DNA of 36,098 nt from a virus (IMGVR_UViG_3300037104_000400:1-36098); one strand, 5' to 3'. Counted from the first letter of the stretch, positions 7,142-14,917 are shown. Numbers and translations: made by a program. The notes: generated from the sequence alone by a model not told the origin.

Positions 7142-8732
7142 AAAAACAGCAAAAGAACCAATTTCAGAAGAACTATCTGAACAAGATGTTTGGGATATTT
7201 TGAGTTTCTCAAATGCACTTAGCGGTAGGGGGACTTATGGCGGGATTCTTACGCCCCAATTATTATCCCAAAGAATGAAGGATTTGAATTTAAATCCAGT
7301 TATTGCAACAGATAATATGCTGGCCTCTGCAATGGCTGATCCAAAAAATTCAGAGGTGGCTCTCCAATCCTTTTCTCAAAGCTTTGAAATTCAGTCTCAA
7401 GTCTACAAGAAACTATTAGGTTATCTAGGGGGGATTTTGGATTTCGGTTTGACTTATTCTTGTATCAATGCAAAACCCGCTGATTATACTAGCAAGGCAT
7501 ATATCAAAGATTTAGATCAAATAAAAATGTTTACGGATAAATTCGATTACAAAACCGAATTTTCTAATGTTGTAAAAGAAATGCTTAGAAATGAAGCATA
7601 TTTTTGTGCTCCTAGATTTGATGGTCAAAGATATGTATTGCAAGAATTGCCGGCATCTCCAGATTGGACTATGATCACTGGACGATGGGACTATGGATTG
7701 TTATTTTCCATGTCAATGTTGTGGTTCATTCAACCTGGGGTGGACGTGTTGATGTATCCGCGTTTCTTTATTGATAAATACAATGAATATTGGCCCAATA
7801 ATAAAAGTATTTTATCTTATAATCCCGAAGCAGAAGTAATTACCGGAAGAGGTTCTTCTAGCTGGATTTATTGGCAGGATATTCCTACATCTGTAGGATG
7901 GTGTTTTAAATTCGAACCAACCTCTGCCACTAGACTTCCGCATTTGACGGGGATGTACCTTGATCTAATTCAACAGCCCCTTTTAAGGGCATTACAAAAG
8001 AGCATAAGCATGTCTGCTGCTGCCCGTCTAATCGTGGGTCAAGTGGGAACTTTAAAAGATGCACAAGCAAAGTTAAAAGATCAGTTTAATATTAGCCCCG
8101 CCCTATTGGGAAATTTTATGGCTTTGGTAAAGAGTGCTATTGGCGATGCTTTAAATACCGCCGCATTGCCTTTGGAAAATATTCAAGCAATATCTTTTCC
8201 GGCTCAAAATGATCTTTACTCATCTTTCTTGAAGACGAGTTTGAGTACTAGCGGAGTTTCAACCAGTTTAATTTTCGATGAAGGCACTAATCGCACGAAC
8301 GCCATTCAGATTCAATTATCGTTGAATAATGATGAAAACGATTTAACTGCTTTATATAGTCAATTTTCAAATTTTCTTGAATTTCAAATCAATAGATTGA
8401 CTAGCAAATTTAAGTTCAAATTTATGTTTGAAGGAACACAATTTTTTAATAATCGTCAACAAAGATTTGATACTCAAATGACGCTTTGCGACAAGGGCAT
8501 TGTGCTCCCAGGCAAAATAGCAGCCTCAATTGGAATGAATGTCTTTGATTTTCAAAGACAGCTTGAAGAAGCACAGGCGACAGGATGGGTAGATAAACTC
8601 ACGCCTATTGTTTCGGCATTCCAACAATCGTCTAAAGATGCGGGTCGCCCTACAAAATCCGATAACAATTTGTCTGATTCTGGCGCTCAAACTAAGGGTG
8701 ATGCTGAAAACGCAGGGCGTGGGGGCAAATAA
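7131..8732 (+). CDS. Portal protein
   Basis: 533 aa. I take TTG 7131 as start because AAAGGAGG (7115-7122) lies 8 bases before it. The portal is the dodecameric ring at one capsid vertex through which DNA is packaged and ejected; it nucleates prohead assembly and binds TerL and the head-tail connectors. Support is position after terL, length typical of portals, and an overall composition that matches: a helical N-terminal region, aromatic-rich beta regions near residues 165-260, long helices in the C-terminal half, and a low-complexity hydrophilic tail over the last 30 residues. The start overlaps the endonuclease gene by 11 bases. Confidence 0.85.
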   Translation: MATKKTAKEPISEELSEQDVWDILSFSNALSGRGTYGGILTPQLLSQRMKDLNLNPVIATDNMLASAMADPKNSEVALQSFSQSFEIQSQVYKKLLGYLGGILDFGLTYSCINAKPADYTSKAYIKDLDQIKMFTDKFDYKTEFSNVVKEMLRNEAYFCAPRFDGQRYVLQELPASPDWTMITGRWDYGLLFSMSMLWFIQPGVDVLMYPRFFIDKYNEYWPNNKSILSYNPEAEVITGRGSSSWIYWQDIPTSVGWCFKFEPTSATRLPHLTGMYLDLIQQPLLRALQKSISMSAAARLIVGQVGTLKDAQAKLKDQFNISPALLGNFMALVKSAIGDALNTAALPLENIQAISFPAQNDLYSSFLKTSLSTSGVSTSLIFDEGTNRTNAIQIQLSLNNDENDLTALYSQFSNFLEFQINRLTSKFKFKFMFEGTQFFNNRQQRFDTQMTLCDKGIVLPGKIAASIGMNVFDFQRQLEEAQATGWVDKLTPIVSAFQQSSKDAGRPTKSDNNLSDSGAQTKGDAENAGRGGK

Positions 8733-8746
8733 AGTTTTTGGCACAA

Positions 8747-8770
8747 ATAATTAAGTAATCACTTAATTAT
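8747..8770. repeat. AT-rich hairpin after the portal gene
   Basis: ATAATTAAGT (8747-8756) and ACTTAATTAT (8761-8770) are perfect 10-bp arms with a 4-base loop. It lies in the 151-base gap between the portal and the next gene. It has no GC-rich core and no T-run, so a termination role is doubtful. The rest of the gap shows no promoter I can defend. Confidence 0.5.
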
Positions 8771-8883
8771 AAAATACTTATTATTTAACCGTAATAATAT
8801 ATTCGGGAACAAAGGCATAAATAATCTCACGATTATCTAGCGATAAAATTTTATATTCTATCATATTATAAGGAGAAATTATA

Positions 8884-9255
8884 ATGGCAAATACTTCAGG
8901 TTCTATGACTACAACTCAGATAAATCATTTAAATAACATGAACCGCGCTGCACAGGATGTTGCTTTAGGAACTCGTCTTAAATCGATGCCAGATGTAGCG
9001 GGAACTTATACTTTGGTTCTTGCAGATACAATTGGAACCAAAACGACTACCGTTGACGGTTTTACTGGCGAAGCTGGTTTTATCCTTCAGGCTTATCGTA
9101 GTGGCAGTGCAATTTCAGGCAGTGCTCTTGGCACCGGAACTCTTGTTACTTGGGGTGCTTATTTGTCTGGTAGTAGCCTTGTCGTGAAGACTGGTTCATC
9201 CGTTAGCGGCAGTGCCTTTACCACTGGTGATGTGCTTAACTATATTATATTCTAA
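8884..9255 (+). CDS. Small beta-rich structural protein, possible head decoration protein
   Basis: 123 aa, ATG with AAGGAGAAAT upstream. The first 35 residues (MANTSGSMTTTQINHLNNMN, then AAQDVALGTRL) look like a flexible arm plus a short helix. The rest alternates short hydrophobic stretches with G/S/T-rich turns (SGSAISGSALGTGTL, KTGSSVSGSAF), typical of a beta-sandwich. No membrane segment or cysteines are present. Codon use is somewhat more GC-rich than in surrounding small genes, as in the capsid and tube genes, which fits high late expression. Position between portal and capsid protease suggests a capsid-associated protein. A head fibre or decoration role is inference. Confidence 0.55.
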   Translation: MANTSGSMTTTQINHLNNMNRAAQDVALGTRLKSMPDVAGTYTLVLADTIGTKTTTVDGFTGEAGFILQAYRSGSAISGSALGTGTLVTWGAYLSGSSLVVKTGSSVSGSAFTTGDVLNYIIF

Positions 9256-9260
9256 AAGAT

Positions 9261-9285
9261 TATCCATCCTTTAGAAAGGAGGATA
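9261..9285 (+). promoter_or_regulatory. Stem-loop sequestering the ferritin ribosome binding site
   Basis: TATCC (9261-9265) pairs with GGATA (9281-9285), and TCCTT (9267-9271) pairs with AAGGA (9276-9280), leaving one bulged A and a 4-base loop. The Shine-Dalgarno sequence AAGGAGG (9276-9282) lies entirely in the 3' arm, 8 bases before the TTG start at 9290. It could restrain ferritin translation until the RNA is opened. It could also serve as a weak terminator, but no T-run follows. Confidence 0.6.
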
Positions 9286-9289
9286 AAAC

Positions 9290-9760
9290 TTGAAACTTAG
9301 TCAAAATTTATTAGATGCGATGGTTGCTCAAATTTCTATCGAGTTGGGCAACCAAAACAAGTATATGCAAGTTCAAAGTTATTTTGAAGACTTACAATTA
9401 AAGAATCTGTCGAAATTTTTCAAAGATCAATCCGCTGGTGAAAACAGTCATGCAAATTTATTTATGAATTACTTAAATGACCGTAATGGTAAAGTAATTA
9501 TAGAAGAGGTTGATGCTCCTAAAAATAATTTTTCAAGTATTGAAGAAATTGCAGATTTTTATATATCGACTGAACAACAAACAACAGAATCAATTGAAAG
9601 TCTTTACGATCTTGCATTATCAGAAAAATCATATATTGATTTAGGATTTTTAAGCAAAATGCTTGACGAACAAGTAGAAGAAGAGTCTCTTTCTATGAAG
9701 GTTGGAACCAATCTAAAAATGGTAAAAGATATTGTATTGTTTGATGCTACATTTGAGTAA
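9290..9760 (+). CDS. Ferritin (non-haem iron-storage protein, FtnA type)
   Basis: 156 aa, TTG start after AGAAAGGAGG. Ferritins oxidise Fe(II) at a di-iron centre and store it as mineral in a 24-subunit cage. It aligns with E. coli FtnA (as recalled) at a constant offset of one residue over nearly the whole length. Ferroxidase ligands are present: E18, E51 and H54 (GENSH), E95 (TEQQ), E127-Q128 and E131 (DEQVEEE), plus the conserved Y25. The position equivalent to the third-site ligand E49 of FtnA is glycine (G50). The ferritin-like YLNDRNGKV and FSSIEE segments between helices are also present. The C terminus (DIVLFDATFE) is about nine residues shorter than FtnA, so helix E, which lines the fourfold channels, may be incomplete. 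The gene lies between portal and capsid protease genes, followed three bases later by a 67-aa gene. Family confidence is high; its role in the virion or infected cell is unknown. Confidence 0.9.
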   Translation: MKLSQNLLDAMVAQISIELGNQNKYMQVQSYFEDLQLKNLSKFFKDQSAGENSHANLFMNYLNDRNGKVIIEEVDAPKNNFSSIEEIADFYISTEQQTTESIESLYDLALSEKSYIDLGFLSKMLDEQVEEESLSMKVGTNLKMVKDIVLFDATFE

Positions 9761-9762
9761 AA

Positions 9763-9966
9763 ATGTATATAAATAATCCAGAATCGGTTCCTAACATGGA
9801 ATGCAATTTCATTGTAGCCAATTATTTATTAGAAAAAGGTGTTCCTATTTTGTCTAGAAAAAATAATAAATATTATTTTGCGGATAGCATGTTGGTGAGA
9901 AATTTACTAAAAACAGCACCTTTTTATATAAAATTTATGAAAGAAAAATTAAATATTTTAGAGTAG
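9763..9966 (+). CDS. Small hypothetical protein downstream of ferritin
   Basis: 67 aa, ATG three bases after the ferritin stop, with only a weak ribosome binding site, so it is probably translated by coupling with the ferritin gene. The sequence is mixed helix and strand (FIVANYLLEKGVPILSRKNN, then KYYFADSMLVRNLL) with no membrane segment and one cysteine. I do not recognise it. It does not resemble a known encapsulin cargo-loading peptide or ferredoxin. Coupling to ferritin makes it a candidate partner, but it could equally be an unrelated small head protein. Confidence 0.6.
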   Translation: MYINNPESVPNMECNFIVANYLLEKGVPILSRKNNKYYFADSMLVRNLLKTAPFYIKFMKEKLNILE

Positions 9967-9972
9967 TTATAA

Positions 9973-9997
9973 CTACCTCTAAAAAGAGAGGAGGTAG
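9973..9997 (+). promoter_or_regulatory. Stem-loop sequestering the protease-scaffold ribosome binding site
   Basis: CTACCTC (9973-9979) pairs with GAGGTAG (9991-9997) around an 11-base loop. The 3' arm contains the GAGGAGG ribosome binding region of the TTG start at 10004. It is the same arrangement as before the ferritin gene. Confidence 0.55.
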
Positions 9998-10003
9998 ATA
10001 ATA

Positions 10004-11857
10004 TTGGTTGATAAATTAAAATTTGATATTGATGATATTAAACTTGTTGAAGAAAATCCCAATTCTAATTTTAGCATATTGTCTTTAGATTTCTTTGCTA
10101 GTGGCCCCAATCTCCACGATATGTATGTAAGCGATGATACTTTGTTACGAACTGCTGATACTATAAAAAATTGTCCTATTGTTTGGGAATACTCATATAT
10201 GATGGACGATGCAACCAGCCATACCGAAGATGAATCAGCAGTAGGTTTCGTTCCAGAGAAATCTGAAATTACTAGCAAGCAACTTCCTGATGGCAGAACC
10301 ATGCTTACTACAATTGCCTATGTTTGGAAAAAATATTCGGGACAATTAATAGATATTTTTCATAGAGATGGAAGTAAGCCTGTCAGCGTGGAGATGTCGG
10401 TTCTAAAAAGTGAAAAAAGAAAAGATGGTTTGACTGAACTGTTGGATTATGTATTTGATGCTGTCACTATTTTAGGAAATTTTGTCAAACCGGCAATTCC
10501 ATTGGCTAATGCTACTGTATTACAATTTTCTAAAGACGATAGAAAAGAATATGAAAGTTTGGTGCAATTAGAGTTTGGAAAATATGATGAAATTGATTTG
10601 TCTATACCGTCCGAAGTCAGGTCTAATGTATTAAACGGGCTTCAATTATACAAAGAAAAAGGTATTAACGCCTCTTCCTTAGCATTGTCTGTAGCTAGAC
10701 ATATTGTTAAAAATGAAAAAATATCTCCTGATAAAGCAAGACTAATTCATAAACATTTATCTTCACATCAAAATAAAGAAAAGAATAAAGATAAACCAGA
10801 CACAGAATATGTTTCATGGCAGTTACATGGTGGCGATCATGCTTTTGATTGGAGTAAAAATATTGTTGAAGGTTTAGATAATATTGATAATAGACATCTT
10901 TCTTATTTTGGTGAGAAAATAACTTTTCCTTATTCTAAACTTGAAGATATTAATCCATCATTGAAGGGCATTGATCCTCCAGTTTCGTTGGGACAAGCAA
11001 ATTCTATCGCCAAACAAGCTGATGCAATAGGTGCTGATAAAGGTGGATGGGGGATTGCAATTAAGAGTTTTAAAGATCATCACAAAATTGTCGATGGTCA
11101 TTGGGTAGAAAAAAACAGTAATAAAAATATGAATTCGCAAGAATCCGAGAAGGAGGTTATGTCTGTGGAAGATGAAAAAGATAAAAAAGTAGAAGAAATG
11201 GCTGCCGATAAACCAGCCGAAGATACTCCTGAAGAAGAGAAGAAAGAAACACCAGAAGAGGAAAAAAAAGAAGACAAGGAAGAACAGAAACAAGAAGAAG
11301 AAAAAGGCACTGAGAAAAAGATGTCCTTGGATGCCAATTTAGATGTTGCTGCGCTTTTAGCAATGCTTGAGGATGAAACTGAAGGTTATAAATCTTTGGT
11401 TGAAGAAGAGTTTGCTAAACCTGATAGCGAAAAAGATTTTGCAAAAATTTGTAATGCGATGTATGCAAAAATGTGCAAAATGAGCGCTGAAAAAACCGAA
11501 ATGTGCGGAAAAATGGCAAAGATGGATGAAGATGCAAAGGCATATATGGCAGAAAATGAAGAACTCAAAAAATTTAAGGCAGATGAAGAAGCCAAACGGT
11601 TCGAGTTTGAAGTTGATACTACCATGAAAGAAGTGGAAAATGCTTGCGAGATGCCTAAAGAAGAAATGTCTGCTTTGCGGGATGAGGCTAAGAATTTCAG
11701 CATTGCTAATGTTGATTCTTGGAAAAACTTAGTAAAAGCTAAAGCATTCAATTTTGCTATAAAGGGAAAAAAGGATGATGGCGTAAGGCGATATGCTTTT
11801 GCTTGGGCTAATGTTGATAAAAATGTTAAGAAACCCTTGTGGGATAAATCTAATTAA
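10004..11857 (+). CDS. Prohead protease fused to scaffold protein
   Basis: 617 aa, TTG start after GAGAGGAGG. Residues 1-175 resemble S78/U35-type prohead proteases: H73 in SHTEDESAVGFV and S128 in PVSVEMSV are the likely catalytic histidine and serine, followed by a strand ending in VKPAIP. Residues 204-256 are helical. Residues 267-375 form a separate unit beginning VSWQLHGGDHAFDWS, seen in other phage head proteins. Residues 389-440 are an extreme E/K-rich linker, and 441-617 are helical and charged, as expected of a scaffold. The scaffold would guide capsid assembly and then be digested. A strong in-frame ribosome binding site at codon 386 probably gives a separate scaffold. The major capsid gene follows after one gene. 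The protease call is moderate to good; the scaffold call rests on composition and position. Confidence 0.8.
   Translation: MVDKLKFDIDDIKLVEENPNSNFSILSLDFFASGPNLHDMYVSDDTLLRTADTIKNCPIVWEYSYMMDDATSHTEDESAVGFVPEKSEITSKQLPDGRTMLTTIAYVWKKYSGQLIDIFHRDGSKPVSVEMSVLKSEKRKDGLTELLDYVFDAVTILGNFVKPAIPLANATVLQFSKDDRKEYESLVQLEFGKYDEIDLSIPSEVRSNVLNGLQLYKEKGINASSLALSVARHIVKNEKISPDKARLIHKHLSSHQNKEKNKDKPDTEYVSWQLHGGDHAFDWSKNIVEGLDNIDNRHLSYFGEKITFPYSKLEDINPSLKGIDPPVSLGQANSIAKQADAIGADKGGWGIAIKSFKDHHKIVDGHWVEKNSNKNMNSQESEKEVMSVEDEKDKKVEEMAADKPAEDTPEEEKKETPEEEKKEDKEEQKQEEEKGTEKKMSLDANLDVAALLAMLEDETEGYKSLVEEEFAKPDSEKDFAKICNAMYAKMCKMSAEKTEMCGKMAKMDEDAKAYMAENEELKKFKADEEAKRFEFEVDTTMKEVENACEMPKEEMSALRDEAKNFSIANVDSWKNLVKAKAFNFAIKGKKDDGVRRYAFAWANVDKNVKKPLWDKSN
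11165..11857 (+). CDS. Nested scaffold protein from an internal start
   Basis: Within the protease-scaffold gene, GAGAAGGAGG ends at 11156. It is followed in the same frame by ATG 11159 (2 bases away, too close) and GTG 11165 (8 bases away, ideal). Initiation at GTG 11165 would give a 230-aa protein made of the acidic linker plus the helical scaffold domain, without the protease. Phage lambda makes its scaffold Nu3 from a start inside the protease gene C in the same way. The ribosome binding site is seen directly; its use is inference. Confidence 0.6.
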   Translation: MEDEKDKKVEEMAADKPAEDTPEEEKKETPEEEKKEDKEEQKQEEEKGTEKKMSLDANLDVAALLAMLEDETEGYKSLVEEEFAKPDSEKDFAKICNAMYAKMCKMSAEKTEMCGKMAKMDEDAKAYMAENEELKKFKADEEAKRFEFEVDTTMKEVENACEMPKEEMSALRDEAKNFSIANVDSWKNLVKAKAFNFAIKGKKDDGVRRYAFAWANVDKNVKKPLWDKSN

Positions 11858-11884
11858 TTTTTTATATAGGAGGATTATTTAAAT

Positions 11885-12436
11885 ATGGCTGATCATGGTA
11901 TTTTGATTCAAAATAAAGTTGCGGCTTTTGATGTTGGTTCTTATAATCGTTCGGTTGTTGCCGGTAGTGCTGTCGATATCGACAATGGCAACGTGTTTCG
12001 TCTGGATTCGCAGTCTTCGACTGCCGGGCAAACTGAAGTTTGGGCTGTAACTGCTCCCACGACTTCGGGTTCGACTATGAATGGTCTTTGGATGGCTGCT
12101 ACTCCTGAAGTTCCGATTACTTGGGATGGAACCTTGGCCTACAAGGGTCTTAATCAAGACCCCCGCCGCTTCTATAATAAGGGCGCTTATGTATTTGATG
12201 CGTTCAAACTTGTTCCCGGCGACATTATTACTGTAACTGCTGATAATCTGGATTCTAGCTCGGTTAATACATATGCTAATTCCTCAACTGGCGTTTATAC
12301 GTTGGCTTGGAGTGCATCCACTTCGGCTAGTTCTCTGAACTTGCGCTATTTGAAGACTACCTATATTTCGATTGGCAGTGGCGCAATTGATAATCAGCGG
12401 AAGACCGCTTACAAATTCGAAGTTATTGCTAACTAA
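11885..12436 (+). CDS. Probable capsid decoration or stabilisation protein
   Basis: 183 aa, ATG after ATAGGAGGATT. The protein is beta-rich, low in charge and high in S, T, G and A (VVAGSAVDIDNGNVFRLDSQ, and TYANSSTGVYTLAWSAST), without cysteines or membrane segments. It sits between the scaffold and the major capsid protein, where many siphoviruses encode the protein that trims or cements the expanded capsid. Its codons are more GC-rich than in surrounding small genes, as in the capsid gene, fitting abundant late expression. No specific family was recognised. Confidence 0.65.
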   Translation: MADHGILIQNKVAAFDVGSYNRSVVAGSAVDIDNGNVFRLDSQSSTAGQTEVWAVTAPTTSGSTMNGLWMAATPEVPITWDGTLAYKGLNQDPRRFYNKGAYVFDAFKLVPGDIITVTADNLDSSSVNTYANSSTGVYTLAWSASTSASSLNLRYLKTTYISIGSGAIDNQRKTAYKFEVIAN

Positions 12437-12468
12437 GTTAGCCAGAAATATAGGAGGATTTATTTAAT

Positions 12469-13563
12469 ATGAGAAAACTGACTAGTAATGTTGTAAAGTT
12501 CGCTATGGCATATCCTGATCTTTTCAATCGGTTTGATGATCTTTTTAAACAATATCAGCATCGCACCGAAAAGAAAAATACGGAATTTGATGCCACGGTT
12601 TCTTTCGATGAGAAAGAACATCAGATGAACGCTATGATTATCAAGCACATTATTGCTCGATCTGGCGTCAATTATGCCACTGATAGCAATCTTGAAGACT
12701 GGTTCTATCACCCGCTGGTGATTCATGAAACTTTTGCTGTATTGAACCAACTTATTGACTTCGTTCTGCCAGAAACTATCATTGACAGCATTGGTATGTA
12801 CACCGACGTAAAAGTGGGTGGGTGGGGAGACAATTTCTCGTTCGATGTAGCCCCGCGTGATATTTTTGTTGTGTCCAAGGCTGGTCGTGCTCAACGCAAT
12901 AGCGAAGTGAAGAAACAGTTCAAGGGGCAGGTAACGGTTCTTCCTGAAGCTCGACAGATTACCGTTGCCGTTGCTATGTATCGTATTTTGGCTGGAATTG
13001 ATTCGCTTGCTGAATTTGTTGCCAAAGCAGTTCGTGCTCTGGAAACTCAGATGGCATATGATTGCTATTCAGCTTTTGCTGTTGCTATGGCTGCTGTTGA
13101 TTCAACTGCCACCAGTGGTTTGCTGATTGCTGGATACACTCAGGCCGGACTTGTGCGATTGTGTGAACAGGTTTCAACTTGGAATGGTGGCGCAAAGGCT
13201 ATCGTTATGGGTACTGCTCTTGCGTTGCAGAGTGTGCTTCCAGACGACGCCAACTATCGCTATGAATTAGATAGTGATTATGTCAAAATGGGATATATTA
13301 AAACCATATCCAATTATGACATTATGGCTCTCCCGCAGGTTGTTGATTTAGCTACGCCTTTTGGTCGCCTTCTGTCAGATACAACTCTATGGGTTGTTTC
13401 TCCAGGTGCTCAGAAGATCGTAAAGTTGTGCTTAGAAGGCAATATGCTTTCTAATACCAATCAGCCGTTTGATGCAGCCAATCTTCGCCAGGAAACCACT
13501 TTAACTAAGAGTTGGGGCGTAGGCGTGGTCACAAATGCGATTGCAGGTGAGGTGACGTTGTAA
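12469..13563 (+). CDS. Major capsid protein (HK97-type fold expected)
   Basis: 364 aa, ATG after ATAGGAGGATT. It is the first large structural gene after protease-scaffold, the standard place for the shell protein. The N-terminal 60 residues are helical and charged, like a delta domain or N-arm. The centre has the mixed composition of the HK97 P-domain and A-domain, with a long helix near residues 180-205 (LAEFVAKAVRALETQMAYDC) resembling the spine helix. The C-terminal third includes VVSPGAQKIV and a final strand-rich part. Codon use is shifted toward G/C relative to the small genes, consistent with very high expression. The identification rests on position, size and these fold-level features. 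Confidence 0.8.
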   Translation: MRKLTSNVVKFAMAYPDLFNRFDDLFKQYQHRTEKKNTEFDATVSFDEKEHQMNAMIIKHIIARSGVNYATDSNLEDWFYHPLVIHETFAVLNQLIDFVLPETIIDSIGMYTDVKVGGWGDNFSFDVAPRDIFVVSKAGRAQRNSEVKKQFKGQVTVLPEARQITVAVAMYRILAGIDSLAEFVAKAVRALETQMAYDCYSAFAVAMAAVDSTATSGLLIAGYTQAGLVRLCEQVSTWNGGAKAIVMGTALALQSVLPDDANYRYELDSDYVKMGYIKTISNYDIMALPQVVDLATPFGRLLSDTTLWVVSPGAQKIVKLCLEGNMLSNTNQPFDAANLRQETTLTKSWGVGVVTNAIAGEVTL

Positions 13564-13567
13564 TTTT

Positions 13568-13589
13568 TCACATTGCAATAACAATGTGA
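13568..13589 (+). repeat. Hairpin just after the major capsid gene
   Basis: TCACATTG (13568-13575) and CAATGTGA (13582-13589) form a perfect 8-bp stem with a 6-base loop, five bases after the capsid stop. It may protect the abundant capsid mRNA from 3' exonucleases. Confidence 0.6.
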
Positions 13590-13602
13590 TCGATGATGTA
13601 TT

Positions 13603-13637
13603 AAGGGAGGGGCATCTAAACAATACCCCTCCTTTCT
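13603..13637 (+). terminator. GC-rich terminator-like hairpin after the capsid gene
   Basis: AAGGGAGGGG (13603-13612) pairs with CCCCTCCTTT (13626-13635) with one G-U pair and a 13-base loop. The T-run is only TTTCT, so termination is likely partial. It separates the very highly expressed head genes from the connector genes. Confidence 0.65.
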
Positions 13638-13688
13638 AGTAAAAATTAATAAATTAAATCATATAGGAAAAATAGGAGCAAATAGGAA

Positions 13689-14387
13689 ATGGGTCGTCCA
13701 AAGTTGAATAAATCTGTAGCATCTGTCTTAAATGTTGAACTGTCTGAAACGGAATTATTGAAAAAGCAGTTAGAAGATTTGAACGCTCAGTTTCAGGCAT
13801 ATATTGCCAAAACTAGTACAGAAAAAAAATTAGTTCAAACACCCGTTAATAACGATGATGAAGATGAAACAAATGAAATAAAAATTAGTTCAGACGATTA
13901 TATAAAAGTTATGAGTCTTTATCCAGGCATTTTATACCTTACAAAAGAGCCTAAAGGAAAGGGAATTCCTTTTATATTTAGAAAGTTTGGTGAAGTTAAG
14001 CGCATTCTTTATCGAGACTTAGTAAATATTATGGAAGTCAATCCTAGATTTCTCGATGAGGGATTTTATGTAATTCTAAACAATAAAGTGATTCGCAAAC
14101 ATGGTCTTGACGATGCCTATAGCAAGCTTTTGACTAAAGAAAAAATAGATCAAATTCTTGCTGGTGAAAATCAAACCGATGCAGTCAATTTCTTTAAGGC
14201 CGCTAACGATAGTCAAAAACAAAACATATGCAATCTTATTATGCAAAAATTAGTCAATGATGAATTTATTGACCTCAATCTCTTGGATAGAATTTCTAGA
14301 GAAATGGGAAAAGCTTTGGGAGACGAAGATTATAACTTGGCTAAAAAGGCGGAAGATGCTAGAAAACTTAAAGAAATAAAAAACTAA
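13689..14387 (+). CDS. Hypothetical head-region protein
   Basis: 232 aa, ATG with AGGAGC/TAGGAA upstream. Residues 14-42 look like a short coiled coil (SETELLKKQLEDLNAQFQAY), and 55-65 are an acidic linker (NNDDEDETNE). Residues 70-150 are a mixed alpha/beta domain with several basic residues, and the C-terminal 80 residues are helical (LIMQKLVNDEFIDLNLLDRI). No catalytic motif or membrane segment is visible. It follows the capsid gene and precedes the connector genes, so a role in head completion is likely, but I do not recognise the family. Confidence 0.65.
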   Translation: MGRPKLNKSVASVLNVELSETELLKKQLEDLNAQFQAYIAKTSTEKKLVQTPVNNDDEDETNEIKISSDDYIKVMSLYPGILYLTKEPKGKGIPFIFRKFGEVKRILYRDLVNIMEVNPRFLDEGFYVILNNKVIRKHGLDDAYSKLLTKEKIDQILAGENQTDAVNFFKAANDSQKQNICNLIMQKLVNDEFIDLNLLDRISREMGKALGDEDYNLAKKAEDARKLKEIKN

Positions 14388-14450
14388 TTATAGAAAATCA
14401 ATAGAATCTATATGGTTCTAATAATAGCAATTTAGAGAAAGGAGGTATAT

Positions 14451-14915
14451 TTGACAGTAACCACATTGCCTGATATTGTAGATTTATTTATGTCTAATCA
14501 ACAAGATTATCGCTTACTTTCTCTTTATTCTACGTCTGGTTCTGCTGCTTTTGGAACATATGTCGAGCCTTGGCTTTTATCATCTGTGACAAAATTTAAA
14601 CCAATTGCTAATCAAGTCCTTAATTATAATGCAAGCAATCAATCGTTTGATATTGAATTAAATGATGAAAACAAATTGTTATTGGCTCAAATAATGGTAG
14701 AATTTTGGCTCCAAAAATTAGTGTTTGATGTAACCGCTATGAAAAATTTTATTGTTGATCACGATTTTTCTCGCCATAGTGAAGCAGCTAATTTTAAAGA
14801 AAAAAAAGATGCTTTGAATATGAAAAAAGAAGAAATATCTCAATTGTTGAATGATTATGCCTATAAAAATAACGGGTGGAAAAATTGGTATAATCAGAAT
14901 TTTGATACGGGGTAA
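14451..14915 (+). CDS. Head-tail connector protein (adaptor-like)
   Basis: 154 aa, TTG start with GAGAAAGGAGG upstream. The central helix LLLAQIMVEFWLQKLV and the following helical segments resemble small helical connector proteins that bind below the portal in siphoviruses of Gram-positive bacteria. The gene is the first of three closely packed genes (two bases to the next), the usual connector set of adaptor, stopper and tail terminator. Identification is by position, size and helix pattern rather than a catalytic motif. Confidence 0.6.
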   Translation: MTVTTLPDIVDLFMSNQQDYRLLSLYSTSGSAAFGTYVEPWLLSSVTKFKPIANQVLNYNASNQSFDIELNDENKLLLAQIMVEFWLQKLVFDVTAMKNFIVDHDFSRHSEAANFKEKKDALNMKKEEISQLLNDYAYKNNGWKNWYNQNFDTG

Positions 14916-14917
14916 TT

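Noticed and set aside
8733-8883. Late promoter in the gap before the 123-aa protein gene
   Set aside because: The gap is very AT-rich and many -10-like hexamers can be found, but none has a matching -35 at proper spacing.
10958-11751. Several long reverse-strand reading frames opposite the protease-scaffold gene
   Set aside because: They are mirror images of the K/E-rich coding sequence, have no ribosome binding sites, and encode F/S/L-rich low-complexity products; all credible genes here are on the + strand.
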